In this document: positions 47,919 to 56,681 of the stretch, piece by piece
Position numbering within the stretch: the first letter of the stretch is position 1
Layout: each line of letters begins with the position of its first letter
NCBI GenBank assembly: GCA_038233075.1
Contig: JBBSMQ010000006.1
Location: 62,001 to 126,000, forward strand
Length of the DNA stretch: 64,000 nucleotides
Origin: Iamia sp038233075
GTDB taxonomy: Bacteria; Actinomycetota; Acidimicrobiia; Acidimicrobiales; Iamiaceae
Direction: 5' to 3'
Made by a program: the position numbers and the translations under genes
The notes under the pieces: model-generated
The model's input: only the letters and a program-made list of their open reading frames with translations
Told to the model about the DNA's origin: nothing
The model's database searches: none

Positions 47919-48704
47919 TCAGGTGCCGGTGAAGTCGGGGTCGCGCTTCTCGGCGAAGGCTCGCATGGCCTCGGCGGTGTCGGCGGTGGAGAGGTTGTAG
48001 GCCTGGGCGGTGGACTCGGCCTCCAGCTGGGCCTCCCAGCCCGTCTCGAAGGCGCGGTTCAGCATGCGCTTGGTCTGGGTCAGGGCGATGGGCGGTCCCG
48101 CGGCGAGACGCCCTGCCCACTCGGCGACGGTGGCGTCGAGGTCCTCGGGCGCCACCACCCGGTTCACCAGCCCCAGACGCTCGGCGTCGGCGGCGGGGAC
48201 GATCTCGCCGAAGAGGGCCAGCTCCTTGGCCCGGTGCAACCCGATGAGCCGGGGCAGCAGCCAGGCCCCACCGAAGTCGGTGGAGAGGCCCCGGCGGGCG
48301 AAGATCTGCGAGAAGCGGGCGACGGTGGAGGCGACGGTCAGGTCGCAGCCCAGGGCCAGGTTCAGCCCGGCGCCGGCGGCCACGCCGTTGATGCGGGCCA
48401 GGGTGGGCTGGGGCACGTCGTGGAGCAGCTGGGCCACACCGTGCAGGTCGCGCATGTGGGCCAGACCGTTGGCCGCCTGCGGTCCCCCACCGCCGAGGTC
48501 GGCGCCAGAGCAGAAGGCGTCGCCCGCACCGGTGACCACCAGCACGCGGACCTCGCCATCGGCGGCCACCGCGGCCAGCACCACCTTGAGCTCGGCGGTC
48601 ATCGTCGCGTCGATGGCGTTCTTGCGCTCGGGCCGGTCGAGGGTCACGGTCAGCACCCCCTCGGCGCGCTCGACGCGGAGGGCCTCGAAGTGCGAGTCGA
48701 CCAT
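47919..48704 (-). CDS. Enoyl-CoA hydratase/isomerase family protein (PaaG-like)
   Basis: A 261-residue crotonase. SGADLGGG and NGVAAGAGLNLALGCDL form the oxyanion hole; ARRGLSTDFGGAWLLPRLIG has an Asp like PaaG-type isomerases instead of the hydratase Glu pair. Expected to isomerise or hydrate an enoyl-CoA. The ATG at 48704 is preferred since TATCGT (48717-48712) lies seven bases before it; upstream Met codons would overlap the divergent small gene. Confidence 0.88.
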   Translation of the reverse strand: MVDSHFEALRVERAEGVLTVTLDRPERKNAIDATMTAELKVVLAAVAADGEVRVLVVTGAGDAFCSGADLGGGGPQAANGLAHMRDLHGVAQLLHDVPQPTLARINGVAAGAGLNLALGCDLTVASTVARFSQIFARRGLSTDFGGAWLLPRLIGLHRAKELALFGEIVPAADAERLGLVNRVVAPEDLDATVAEWAGRLAAGPPIALTQTKRMLNRAFETGWEAQLEAESTAQAYNLSTADTAEAMRAFAEKRDPDFTGT

Positions 48705-48726
48705 GGACGGCACGATACTGAGGCCC

Positions 48727-48837
48727 ATGGGGTTCAACCCGCACCGCCAGACCCGGAAGGGGGCCGCCGACTACCTCCTGGTCGCAGGCGCGCTGGCGGT
48801 GTGCGTGGCGCTCGTCCTCTGGGCCCTGCTGGGGTGA
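48727..48837 (+). CDS. Small single-span membrane protein (36 aa)
   Basis: A 36-residue frame, MGFNPHRQTRKGAADYLLV, then AGALAVCVALVLWALLG: a basic N-terminus and one strong transmembrane helix. GATACT seven bases before the ATG suits leaderless expression. It ends 7 bp before the zinc-binding small protein, so the two probably form an operon. Function unknown; it looks real because of its clean membrane design and context. Confidence 0.6.
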   Translation: MGFNPHRQTRKGAADYLLVAGALAVCVALVLWALLG

Positions 48838-48844
48838 GCAGGCC

Positions 48845-49135
48845 ATGACCAAGGCCCGATCCGGGGGGCGGGGGTCGCGCCGCGGCGTCCGGACCCCGCC
48901 ACCGTCCTGGGTCCTCGACGGCGCCACCACCGCCGACGAGCTCGACGGCGAACCGGTCGAGGTCCGCCGCCTGCAGCCCTACCAGGCCACCAAGGCCTAC
49001 CGGTGCCCGGGCTGCCACGCCACCATCCCCGCCCGCACCGGTCACCTGGTGGTCGTGCCGGTCGGCCAGCCCGACGAGCGGCGCCACTGGCACCGGTCGT
49101 GCTGGGACCGCCGCCGTCGCCGTCGGCCCCGCTGA
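48845..49135 (+). CDS. Small zinc-ribbon-like conserved protein
   Basis: A 96-residue protein with basic ends and a central QPYQATKAYRCPGCHATIPA, then HLVVVP and RRHWHRSCW. The two Cys pairs and His residues suggest a zinc site. The pattern is known to me from short actinobacterial proteins often misnamed ATP/GTP-binding. No function can be assigned. It follows the 36-residue membrane protein and precedes the AftB-like gene by 40 bp. Confidence 0.72.
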   Translation: MTKARSGGRGSRRGVRTPPPSWVLDGATTADELDGEPVEVRRLQPYQATKAYRCPGCHATIPARTGHLVVVPVGQPDERRHWHRSCWDRRRRRRPR

Positions 49136-49175
49136 CCCACCCCCTCGCCCGCCGACTCCTACAGTCGCAGCGCCC

Positions 49176-50927
49176 ATGAGCCACACCACCGCCACCTCAC
49201 GGAGAGCCCGTCCGCGACGCGACGCATGGGGTCGCCCGGCCACGCTGGCTGCGGCCGTGGTCCCGGCCGTGGCCCTGGTCCTGGCCGGGTGGTCCCGCCG
49301 GTGGACGACCGACGACGCCTTCATCAACTACCGCATCGTCGATCACCTGCTGGCCGGTCACGGTCCCGTGTTCAACACCGGCGAGCGGGTCGAGGTCTAC
49401 ACCAGCACCCTCTGGCTGGCCGTGCTCACCGTGGGTGACCTGGTCCTCCCACTTCCCTTGGAGTACGTGGCCGTGGTGCTGTCGCTCTCCCTGGTCGCGG
49501 TCGGAGTGATCACCCTGTCCGCGGCCTCGCGCCGCCTCCTGGCCGGCGTCGCCCCCGACGGCGCCGTCTGGGTCCCGGCCGGGACCCTGGTGCTCGTCGC
49601 CCTGCCCGCCATGTGGGACTTCAGCACCGGAGGCCTGGAGACGGGCCTGTCGCTGGCGTGGACCGGTGCCCTGGCCCTCGGGCTGTCGCGCGCCGTCGAG
49701 GAGCCGGCCGACACCCCCCCGTGGGCCTTGGTCGTCGCCGGGCTGGCCCCCCTGGTCCGCCCCGATGCGATCATCGCCGGCGCTGCGGTCCTCATCTTCG
49801 TGGCGGTGGCGACGGTGCGGGCCGCCGGCTGGCGGGCGCTGCCCCGCCAGGTGGCCTGGGCCGGAGCCATCCCCGTCACCTACCAGGTGTTCCGCATGGC
49901 CTACTTCGGCGCCCTGGTGCCCAACACGGCGCTGGCCAAGCAGGCGGGCGTGCCCCACTGGGAGGAGGGCTGGGCCTACCTGGTGGACCTGGTCGCCCCC
50001 TACTGGCTGTGGGTGCCGGTGGTGACCCTGCTGGGTTGGGCCGCCGTCGCCACCCGGGTGCTCCCCACCCGGGCCCGGGTCGCCGTCGCCCTGCTCCCGG
50101 CGGCGGAGGTGCTCCACGTCACCTACCTGGTGCGGGCCGGCGGCGACTACGCCCACGCCCGCCTGCTACTGCCGGCTCTGTTCGCCACCCTCGCTCCGGT
50201 GGCCATGATCCCCGTGCGCCGGGGCGTCGCCCTCGGTGTCGCCGCCGGTGTGGCGGTGTGGGCGGTCGTGACCGCCGGGTTCCTCCGGGTCGGCGACGCC
50301 CGCCTCGTCAACCGCTCGCTGATCGCCGATGGTCGCGCCGCGGTGGTGGAGTTCCTCGACGTCGACCACCCCGTCACCGCCGAGGACCAGGGGTGGGGAC
50401 CGGGCTCGGCCCAGGCCGCCTCGCTGGTGAACGGGCCCGTCACGGTCGATCAGCAGCCGGTCGCGGTCACGCCCCCGCCCCAGCTCTCCACCCCCGCGGC
50501 GGCGTTGAACGGGGTCGGGGTCACCGGGTACGCCGCCGGCACCGACGTCTTCATCATCGACCGCCTGGGCCTGGCCGATCCCCTCACCGCCCGCTTCGCC
50601 CTCGACCGGGCCGGCTTCATCGGCCACGAGAAGCCCATCCCGAAGCCGTGGCTGGGGGCGCGCATCTCGACCGAGCCGGTGGATCCGGGCCAGCTCGGCG
50701 ACGATCTCTTCGCCACGCCGCTCTATGCATCGCCCGCCGGCCGCTTCGATCAAGACGTGGCCGACGCCCGCGCCGCCCTGGACTGCGCGCCCCTGCGCGA
50801 GCTGCGCGCCGCCACCACGGCCCGCCTGACGCCGGGGCGGGCGTGGGCGAACCTGTGGCGGGCGCCGGAGCGGACCCGTCTCGAGGTGCCGCCCTCGCCC
50901 TCGGAGGCGCGCGCCGAGCTGTGTTGA
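49176..50927 (+). CDS. Polytopic membrane glycosyltransferase, AftB-like arabinofuranosyltransferase
   Basis: A 583-residue protein with about ten membrane helices in the first 400 residues and a soluble C-terminal domain. The opening TTDDAFINYRIVDHLLAG, then GPVFNTGERVEVYTSTLW, matches the pattern I know from AftB (GT89), which adds terminal beta-1,2-arabinofuranose using decaprenylphosphoryl arabinose; the DD pair fits a GT-C catalytic acidic site. The dprE1/dprE2/ubiA operon in the same window would supply that donor. TACAGT at 49160-49165 is a near-leaderless -10 box. Confidence 0.72.
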   Translation: MSHTTATSRRARPRRDAWGRPATLAAAVVPAVALVLAGWSRRWTTDDAFINYRIVDHLLAGHGPVFNTGERVEVYTSTLWLAVLTVGDLVLPLPLEYVAVVLSLSLVAVGVITLSAASRRLLAGVAPDGAVWVPAGTLVLVALPAMWDFSTGGLETGLSLAWTGALALGLSRAVEEPADTPPWALVVAGLAPLVRPDAIIAGAAVLIFVAVATVRAAGWRALPRQVAWAGAIPVTYQVFRMAYFGALVPNTALAKQAGVPHWEEGWAYLVDLVAPYWLWVPVVTLLGWAAVATRVLPTRARVAVALLPAAEVLHVTYLVRAGGDYAHARLLLPALFATLAPVAMIPVRRGVALGVAAGVAVWAVVTAGFLRVGDARLVNRSLIADGRAAVVEFLDVDHPVTAEDQGWGPGSAQAASLVNGPVTVDQQPVAVTPPPQLSTPAAALNGVGVTGYAAGTDVFIIDRLGLADPLTARFALDRAGFIGHEKPIPKPWLGARISTEPVDPGQLGDDLFATPLYASPAGRFDQDVADARAALDCAPLRELRAATTARLTPGRAWANLWRAPERTRLEVPPSPSEARAELC

Positions 50928-50937
50928 GAGGCCGGCC

Positions 50938-50969
50938 GGCCCGCACCCGTGGCGGTGGCGGTGCGGGCC
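50938..50969. terminator. Bidirectional terminator-like hairpin
   Basis: GGCCCGCACC (50938-50947) and GGTGCGGGCC (50960-50969) form a perfect 10-bp stem with a 12-nt loop. It lies 11 bp after the AftB-like stop and 25 bp from the stop of the convergent NuoF-like gene. No T-run follows, as usual in very GC-rich genomes. Confidence 0.6.
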
Positions 50970-50993
50970 CGCCCCGGCGTCAGGTCCGCCCGG

Positions 50994-52442
50994 TCACCCC
51001 TCGGCGTCGGGGCCACCGGCCCGCTCGACGGGTGTCTTGCCCGAGTCGGTGGCGTCCTGGGTCCAGTCCGGCTGCTTGGTGGCCTGGGCCTCGTCGAGGA
51101 CAGCCGTCTCGCCCTCGATGTCGACGATGGGGGCGATCAGCGCGACCTCGGTGACAGCCACGGTGTCATCGACGTGGACGCCCAGGGCGTCGGGGAAGAC
51201 CTCATGCAGGCTGCGGAGCACGGCCTCGTGCTGGGTGGCCAGGTAGCACCGCGCACCGGTGGCCACCGTGGCCACCCGCTCGTCGATGGTGGTGAGGTCG
51301 TCGGGGCCGGAGTCGGCGGTGAGGATCTTCTCCAGGGTGTCGGCCAGGGTCAGGCCGTCGACCTTGCACGGTGTGCACTGCCCACAGGACTCCACGGCCA
51401 AGAAACGCGACACGCCGGCGGCCACCGCCGCCATGTCGTCGGCGTCGTCGAAGACGAGGAAGCCGCCGGCGCCGAGGCCGCTGCCGATGGCCGTCATGTG
51501 CTCGTAGGTGAGGAGCGTGTCGAACAGCTGGGCCGGGATGAAGGGGTTGGCGACGCCGGACATGGCGGCCACCAGCCGGCGGCCGTCGCGGGCGCCGCCG
51601 CCGATGGCCTCGATCACGCTCTCCAGAGGGGTGCCGAGGGGCACCTCGGCCACGCCGTGGCGGGGGGTCGATCCGCTGATGGTGCACACCACCGTGCCCG
51701 GGGACTCGTCGGTGCCGAGCTCCCGAAACCACGTCGCTCCCTCGGCGAGGATGCCGGCGGCGTGGGCCACCGTCTCCACGTTGTTGATGAGTGTCGGGGC
51801 TGCACCGGCATCGCCCTCCCAGGCCATGCTCGCGCCGGCGGACTCCGCCGGCCGCGGCCCCTCCTCCTCGGTGCCGTGGCGGAACGGGGGCGCGATGCGC
51901 GGGAACGGGGGGCGCCCGGCCACCACCTCCAGCAGGGCCGTCTCCTCCCCGAAGAGGTAGGCGCTGGGTCCCAATGTGACGCCCAGGTTCACCTCGTCGC
52001 TCCACCCCGCCTCGCTGACCTCCTTGATGGCAGCCGCCAGGCGATCCCGCTCGGTGACGAAGCTCCCCTTGACCGCCACGGCCACGCGGTCGGCCCCCAC
52101 CGCCAAGGCGGCGATCAGCGCCCCCTCCAGCACTGCGTACGGCGTGCGCCGCAGCAGGGTGCGGTCCTTGAAGGTGCCGGGCTCGCCCTCGGCCCCGTTG
52201 ACGATCACGGTGGCGGGCTCGGCCGCCGAGCCGTGCTCGGCGACGGTGCGCCACTTCACACCCGTCGGGAACCCACCCCCGCCCCGGCCTCGCAGGCCGG
52301 CCGCGGTGATCTCCTCGATGGTGGCCGCCGGACCCAGCCGGCGGGCCGTCTCCAGGCCCCGGCCGCCACCCGCGGCGCGGTAGTCGTCCAGCGTGGCGTG
52401 GGGGCGGGCGGGGAGGACTCTCTCGACGAGCGGTGCAGCCAT
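50994..52442 (-). CDS. NuoF-like NADH dehydrogenase 51-kDa family protein (solitary)
   Basis: A 482-residue flavoprotein. GLRGRGGGGFPTGVKW binds FMN/NADH, NGAEGEPGTFKDR and GPSAYLFGEETALLE follow, and SCGQCTPCK with a later Cys (GARCYLAT) forms the N3 4Fe-4S cluster. The C-terminal 70 residues are an unrelated acidic region instead of the normal end. No nuoE or other complex I genes are nearby, so it probably passes NADH electrons to another partner, as in formate dehydrogenase or hydrogenase-type diaphorases. Confidence 0.85.
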   Translation of the reverse strand: MAAPLVERVLPARPHATLDDYRAAGGGRGLETARRLGPAATIEEITAAGLRGRGGGGFPTGVKWRTVAEHGSAAEPATVIVNGAEGEPGTFKDRTLLRRTPYAVLEGALIAALAVGADRVAVAVKGSFVTERDRLAAAIKEVSEAGWSDEVNLGVTLGPSAYLFGEETALLEVVAGRPPFPRIAPPFRHGTEEEGPRPAESAGASMAWEGDAGAAPTLINNVETVAHAAGILAEGATWFRELGTDESPGTVVCTISGSTPRHGVAEVPLGTPLESVIEAIGGGARDGRRLVAAMSGVANPFIPAQLFDTLLTYEHMTAIGSGLGAGGFLVFDDADDMAAVAAGVSRFLAVESCGQCTPCKVDGLTLADTLEKILTADSGPDDLTTIDERVATVATGARCYLATQHEAVLRSLHEVFPDALGVHVDDTVAVTEVALIAPIVDIEGETAVLDEAQATKQPDWTQDATDSGKTPVERAGGPDAEG

Positions 52443-52469
52443 GGTTCGATGCTCGCGCGGACGACGCCG

Positions 52470-53515
52470 TCAGCCGGCCCCGTGGGTCGCGGGGACCTCC
52501 TCGCCCTCGGCCACCGGCCCCGGCGGGGTCCCTTCGCCGAAGGGGTGTCCGCCGAGCTCCTCCCGGCCGTGCGCCGTCAGCCAGCCCGACAGGTCCGGGC
52601 CCTGGGGAAGCACCCCGGAGGGGTTCAGGTCGGTGTGGACCAGGTAGTAGTGCGCCTTGATCTGCTCGAAGTCGATGGTGTCGCCGAAGCCCGGCGTCTG
52701 GAACAGGTCACGGGCGTAGGCCCAGAGGACCGGCATCTCGGTCAACTTCTGGCGGTTGCACTTGAAGTGGCCGTGGTACACGGGGTCGACCGGGCCAGGG
52801 TGGTGAAGAGCCGCACGTCGGCCTCGGTGACGGTGTCGCCCACCAGGTAGCGCTGGGTGGCCAGGCGCTCCGAGAGCCAGTCGAGGCGGGAGCAGAGGGC
52901 GTCGTAGGCGCGGTCGTAGGCCAACTGCGAGCCGGCGAAGCCGCACTTGTAGACGCCGTTGTTGACATCGTCGAACACCAGCTGGGCCACCTCGTCGATC
53001 TCGTCCCGACGAGCATCCGGGTAGAGGTCGGGGGCCCCGTCGCGGTGGAAGGCGGTCCACTCCGTCGAGAGGTCGACGGTGATCTGGCCGAAGTCGTTGG
53101 TCACCACTCCCCCGCTGGGCACATCGACGATGGCCGGCACGGTGATGCCCCGGGGGTAGCCGGGGACGGCCGTCTCGTAGGCGTCCTTCAGGCGGGGGAT
53201 GCCGAGGACGGGATCGACCTCGCCGGGGTCGAGGTCGAAGGTCCAGCTGTCGGCGTCGTGGGTCGGCCCGCACACGCCCATCGGCAGCGCGTCCTCCAGC
53301 CCGAGGAGGCGGCGCACGATGATGGCCCGGTTGGCCCAGGGACAGGCCCGGGCCACCACCAGCCGGTAGCGATCGGCCTCGACGGGCCAGTCGGACGATC
53401 CCTCGGCGGTGATGCGGGCGTCGAGGTAGTCCTGGTCCCTCTCGAACCCGCCGTCCTCGACCAGGTACACGCCCTGGCCCTGATCGGTTTCGGAGGTGCT
53501 TGCGTCGTCAACCAT
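52470..53515 (-). pseudogene. Glutathionyl-hydroquinone reductase (YqjG/ECM4-like), frameshifted
   Basis: The frame from the ATG at 53515 carries VARACPWANRAIIVRRLLGL with the catalytic Cys, VPAIVD, TNDFGQITVDL and the glutathione-transferase C-domain start, then leaves frame at RLFTTLAR near 52800. The continuation DPVYHGHFKCNRQKLTEMP and AHYYLVHTDLNPSGVLP is in another frame to 52470. One missing base explains it. TACCGT (53528-53523) is a leaderless -10. Without a shift only about 240 residues of a roughly 348-residue enzyme are made. Confidence 0.82.
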
Positions 53516-53559
53516 GTCTCCGACGGTAGCGGTGGGCCCGCTCGGCCCCACCCGGCTCC

Positions 53560-54426
53560 TCAGGCGCCGAGGGCGAGGGCCAGGGCGGTGTCGAGGTCGG
53601 TGGCGCGGCCGTCGGGCCCCGGAGGGCGGCGGGCGTCATCGACCACGGTCTCGGTGGCCATGCTGGCGAACAGGGAGGTGGTGGACCAGGGGTCCTCGCC
53701 GGCTATGACCGAGGCCAGGGGGCCGAACCAATCGGCGCCGACGGGTAGGGCGGGCACGGTGCGCAGCGTCCGGCCCTGGGCTCGGGCGGCGCGCTCCAGC
53801 AGGGCCCGGAAGCTGAGCACCTCGTCGCCCCCCACGTCGTAGGAGCCCGGTGGCCAGTCGAGGGCGGCCACCAGGGCGGCGGTGAGGTCGCGCTGGGCGA
53901 TGGGCTGGGTGAGGGCGTCGGAGGCGACGGGCACGGCCACGGGCAGGGGCGAGGTCCCGGCCAGGCACGACAGGACCTTGAGCAGCCGGAAGCTGAGGCT
54001 GTCGGCACCGATGACGATGGAGGCGCGCAGCTCGACCGTCCGGCACGAGGCGCGCAGGATCTCACCCACCTCGTGGCGGGAACGCAGGTGCGGCGACCGG
54101 GTGGCGGCGGGGCCCAGCCCCCCCAGGTAGACGACCGGGCGCTCGGCCCCCCAGGCCGACGCGAAGCGCTCGGCCCGGGCCCGGTCCACCGCCCCGACGT
54201 CATGCCGATCGAGGGCGTGGACCAGGTAGTAGGCCGCATCGGCCTCCGCGGTGGCGGCGGCGAGCGCGGCCTCGGCTTCGTCGAGGTCGAAGGTCACGGC
54301 CCGGCCGGGGCCCCGGTACGACTCAGGCTGCCGCGTGGCGGCGACGAGGCTGTGACCTGCGGTGACCAGGGCATCGGAAAGCCCTCGACCGACCGCACCG
54401 GTGGCTCCGGTCAGGAGTATCTGCAT
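53560..54426 (-). CDS. NAD(P)-binding atypical SDR (NmrA-like)
   Basis: A 288-residue protein beginning ILLTGATGAVGRGL, a TGxxGxxG dinucleotide loop, then YYLVHALDRHDV, VVYLGGLG and ELRASIVIG, typical of atypical SDRs related to NmrA or divinyl-chlorophyllide-reductase-like proteins. The YxxxK active site is absent, as in many such proteins, so it may sense or bind NAD(P) rather than catalyse. Divergent from the CPBP gene. Confidence 0.82.
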   Translation of the reverse strand: MQILLTGATGAVGRGLSDALVTAGHSLVAATRQPESYRGPGRAVTFDLDEAEAALAAATAEADAAYYLVHALDRHDVGAVDRARAERFASAWGAERPVVYLGGLGPAATRSPHLRSRHEVGEILRASCRTVELRASIVIGADSLSFRLLKVLSCLAGTSPLPVAVPVASDALTQPIAQRDLTAALVAALDWPPGSYDVGGDEVLSFRALLERAARAQGRTLRTVPALPVGADWFGPLASVIAGEDPWSTTSLFASMATETVVDDARRPPGPDGRATDLDTALALALGA

Positions 54427-54479
54427 GAGAGGGGTCTACCCGGTTGTTGTGAACCGACGCACATGGGTAGGCATGGGGG

Positions 54480-55175
54480 GTGCTCCTCGCCGTCGGCCTC
54501 GTCCTCGCCCTCGCGGTCTGGGCCTTCCTGTTCCTGCCCGCCCGCCAAGGGCTCTGGACGCGCACCTGGATCTCGGCCGCCGTCCTCACGACCTACGCCG
54601 TGGCTGCCCTGCTCGCCTCGGATCGTCTCGACGCCGCGATCGGTCCTGTCACGCCGCTCGCCGCGGGCATGGGTCTCCTCGTCGGCGGAGCCTGGCTGGC
54701 GGCGACCCACGTGGGGCATGCCGTGCTGTGCCGGCTCTTCCCCGGGTTCTTGGCCCAGATCAACGACCTGTACGCCATCCGCGACCGCAGCCGGCTCTGG
54801 TCCACGGTGGGGGCGGTGGTGGCCATGGGCGTGGCCGAGGAGGTCTTCTTCCGTGGGTTCGTGCAGGATCGGGCGGGTCTGGTGGCCACCCTCGCGGCCT
54901 ACACGGCGGTCCAGGCGGTCGAGCGGAAGTGGGCCCTGGGACTGGCCGCCCTCCTCGGGGGGGCGGTGTGGGGCGTGCTGTTCTGGTGGAGCGGAGGCCT
55001 GGTGGCCCCGATCGTCGCCCACGTGCTGTGGACCGGCATGCTGACCTTCGTCTGGCCTCTCAAGGGCTGCGACGCCCCCGACTCGACCACAGAGGCGGTG
55101 GCCGCCGGACGGGCCGGGCCCGACGCCGCGCCCTCCTCGCCTGATCCCGCCCGCCTGGGCGAGGAGACCTCATGA
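54480..55175 (+). CDS. CPBP-family intramembrane protease-like protein
   Basis: A 231-residue membrane protein with about six helices. Motif 1 is EEVFFRG (Glu120, Glu121, Arg125) and the last His motif is VAHVLW (His181). The middle FxxxH motif is not evident between them, so protease activity is uncertain. CPBP proteins process prenylated or membrane peptides. GTG start with GGGGG upstream; its stop overlaps the next gene (ATGA). Confidence 0.78.
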   Translation: MLLAVGLVLALAVWAFLFLPARQGLWTRTWISAAVLTTYAVAALLASDRLDAAIGPVTPLAAGMGLLVGGAWLAATHVGHAVLCRLFPGFLAQINDLYAIRDRSRLWSTVGAVVAMGVAEEVFFRGFVQDRAGLVATLAAYTAVQAVERKWALGLAALLGGAVWGVLFWWSGGLVAPIVAHVLWTGMLTFVWPLKGCDAPDSTTEAVAAGRAGPDAAPSSPDPARLGEETS

Positions 55176-55675
55176 CCCGCTTCGAGAGCCGCACCGTGTC
55201 CGAGGCCGATGTCCCTGCCTCGCCGTCCGCGATCTGGGCCCTCCTCTCGGACCCGGAGCTGCTCGCCCGGTTCACGCCCCTGATCCGGACGATCCACGCC
55301 GACGGCGATCTCTGGTGCTGGCAGCTCACCGGCGTCTCGGCCCTCGGGGTCGAGGTGGCGCCCTCGTTCTCCGAGCGCATGAGCCTCGTCGATGAGGAGC
55401 GCATCGACTTTCGCCACGATCCCCCCGACGGCGCATCCGAGAGGGCCGGCGCCGACGGCACCTACACCCTCACCGACCTGGGCGAGGGCCGCACCCGGCT
55501 CTTCATCGACATCGCCATCTGGGTCGACCTGCCCCTGCCCCGCCTGTCGCGTCGGGCGGTGGAGAGGGTCATGACCGAATCGATGGAGCGCACCGGTGAC
55601 CGCTTCGCGGCCAACCTCTACCGCCACCTCGACATCGATCCAGCCCAGGTCACCGAGCGCACGCCCCGCACCTAA
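55172..55675 (+). CDS. SRPBCC (START-like) domain protein
   Basis: A 167-residue protein of the polyketide-cyclase/START-like fold: ESRTVSEADVPASPSAIWAL, then LLSDPELLARFTPL, GTYTLTDLGEGRTRLFIDI and a C-terminal helix RAVERVMTESMERTGDRFA. These bind hydrophobic ligands; no enzyme role can be given. Start overlaps the CPBP gene by four bases. Confidence 0.82.
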   Translation: MTRFESRTVSEADVPASPSAIWALLSDPELLARFTPLIRTIHADGDLWCWQLTGVSALGVEVAPSFSERMSLVDEERIDFRHDPPDGASERAGADGTYTLTDLGEGRTRLFIDIAIWVDLPLPRLSRRAVERVMTESMERTGDRFAANLYRHLDIDPAQVTERTPRT

Positions 55676-55708
55676 GCAGGGTCCGTCCCGGGCCCCTGAT
55701 CAGCAGGC

Positions 55709-55767
55709 GCCTCGATGACCTCGAGGTGGGCGTCGGGTCAGAAGGCAGCCTCGATGACCTCGAGGTG
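55709..55767. repeat. 39-bp-period duplication of the yraN 3' end
   Basis: The 20-nt string GCCTCGATGACCTCGAGGTG is present at 55748-55767 (inside the last codons of yraN) and 55709-55728 (after the stop). The offset is 39 bp, so read-through of the TGA would repeat HLEVIEA in frame. Confidence 0.8.
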
Positions 55768-56103
55768 ATCGCCGAGGACGGCGACCACGTCGAAGCGGAC
55801 CTGGGAGGGGCGGAGCTCGCTCTGGGCCAGCCAGGCTGCGCCCAGACGTCGGATCCGGGCCTGCTTGGCGGGGGTCACGGCCTCGGCCGGCACGCCGTAG
55901 GCCGCCGTCGTGCGGGTCTTGACCTCGCAGATCGCCACCACCCCGTCGCGCCCGACGACCAGGTCGATCTCACCCCGACGACCGTCGCGCCAGTTGCGGG
56001 CCAGGACGGCCCAGCCCCGGGCCTCGTACCACTCGACGGCTCGCTGCTCACCCTGCGCCCCCAGCTGCTGCCGGCGCCGGTCGGGGCCTCGCGCGCCGGC
56101 CAC
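55738..56103 (-). CDS. yraN: YraN / UPF0102 family nuclease-like protein
   Basis: A 121-residue protein with the UPF0102 core: GEQRAVEWYEARGWAVLARNW, then RRGEIDLVVGRDGVVAICEVKTR, the D...ExK arrangement of restriction-like nucleases. Its function is unproven; it usually lies in the rplS-rnhB-yraN gene string. Here it follows rplS directly after 14 bp, with lepB and rnhB absent. Confidence 0.92.
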   Translation of the reverse strand: MAGARGPDRRRQQLGAQGEQRAVEWYEARGWAVLARNWRDGRRGEIDLVVGRDGVVAICEVKTRTTAAYGVPAEAVTPAKQARIRRLGAAWLAQSELRPSQVRFDVVAVLGDHLEVIEAAF

Positions 56104-56117
56104 TGGAGACCGGAGAC

Positions 56118-56498
56118 CTACTTGAGGGTTCTCGGATCCCGCTTCTCCTTGACCTTGGCCGACTTGCCGACCCGGTCGCGGAGGTAGAAGAGCTTGGCCC
56201 GGCGCACGTCACCTCGGCTGACGACCTCGATGCGAGACACGTTGGGGGTGTGCAGCGGGAAGGTGCGCTCGACGCCCACGCCGTAGCTGACCTTGCGGAC
56301 GGTGAAGGTCTCGCGGACCCCGGAGCCCTGGCGCTTGATGACCACGCCCTGGAAGACCTGGACGCGCTCCTTGTTGCCCTCGATCACCCGGACGTGGACC
56401 TTGAGGGTGTCCCCGGCGCCGAAGGCCGGTACCGGCTCGGTGCGCGCCCCGCTGCTGGTGTCGATGGTGGCGGTGTCGATGACGTCGAGGCGGTCCAT
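56118..56498 (-). CDS. rplS: 50S ribosomal protein L19
   Basis: A 126-residue L19, at the 30S-50S interface. FGAGDTLKVHVRVIEGNKER and QVFQGVVIKRQGSG, then VERTFPLHTPNVSRIEVV and RAKLFYLRDRVGKSAKVKE match the family. Standard length. It is separated from trmD by a 183-bp gap containing a long inverted repeat. Confidence 0.97.
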   Translation of the reverse strand: MDRLDVIDTATIDTSSGARTEPVPAFGAGDTLKVHVRVIEGNKERVQVFQGVVIKRQGSGVRETFTVRKVSYGVGVERTFPLHTPNVSRIEVVSRGDVRRAKLFYLRDRVGKSAKVKEKRDPRTLK

Positions 56499-56624
56499 GG
56501 CGCGGGCGATCCTTCGGGTCGATGGGGCGGGCAGTCGAGGGAGCGAACCGCTCGCCAGGAGCCGCAGGGTCGGCTCAGGGGCGATCGATCACGCTAGCCG
56601 TCGGCTCCGGGGCCGGGAAATCGG

Positions 56625-56676
56625 CGTTCTCGCGACGGATCCTGCACACATTCGTGGAGGTTCCGTCGCGAGAACG
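56625..56676. repeat. Perfect 15-bp inverted repeat between trmD and rplS
   Basis: CGTTCTCGCGACGGA (56625-56639) is exactly inverted at 56662-56676 around a 22-nt loop. On the transcript the stem is followed by a short T-containing stretch (GATTTCCC). It may terminate or process the trmD message and reduce or separate rplS expression, or be a copy of a dispersed palindromic element. Confidence 0.85.
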
Positions 56677-56681
56677 ATGGG

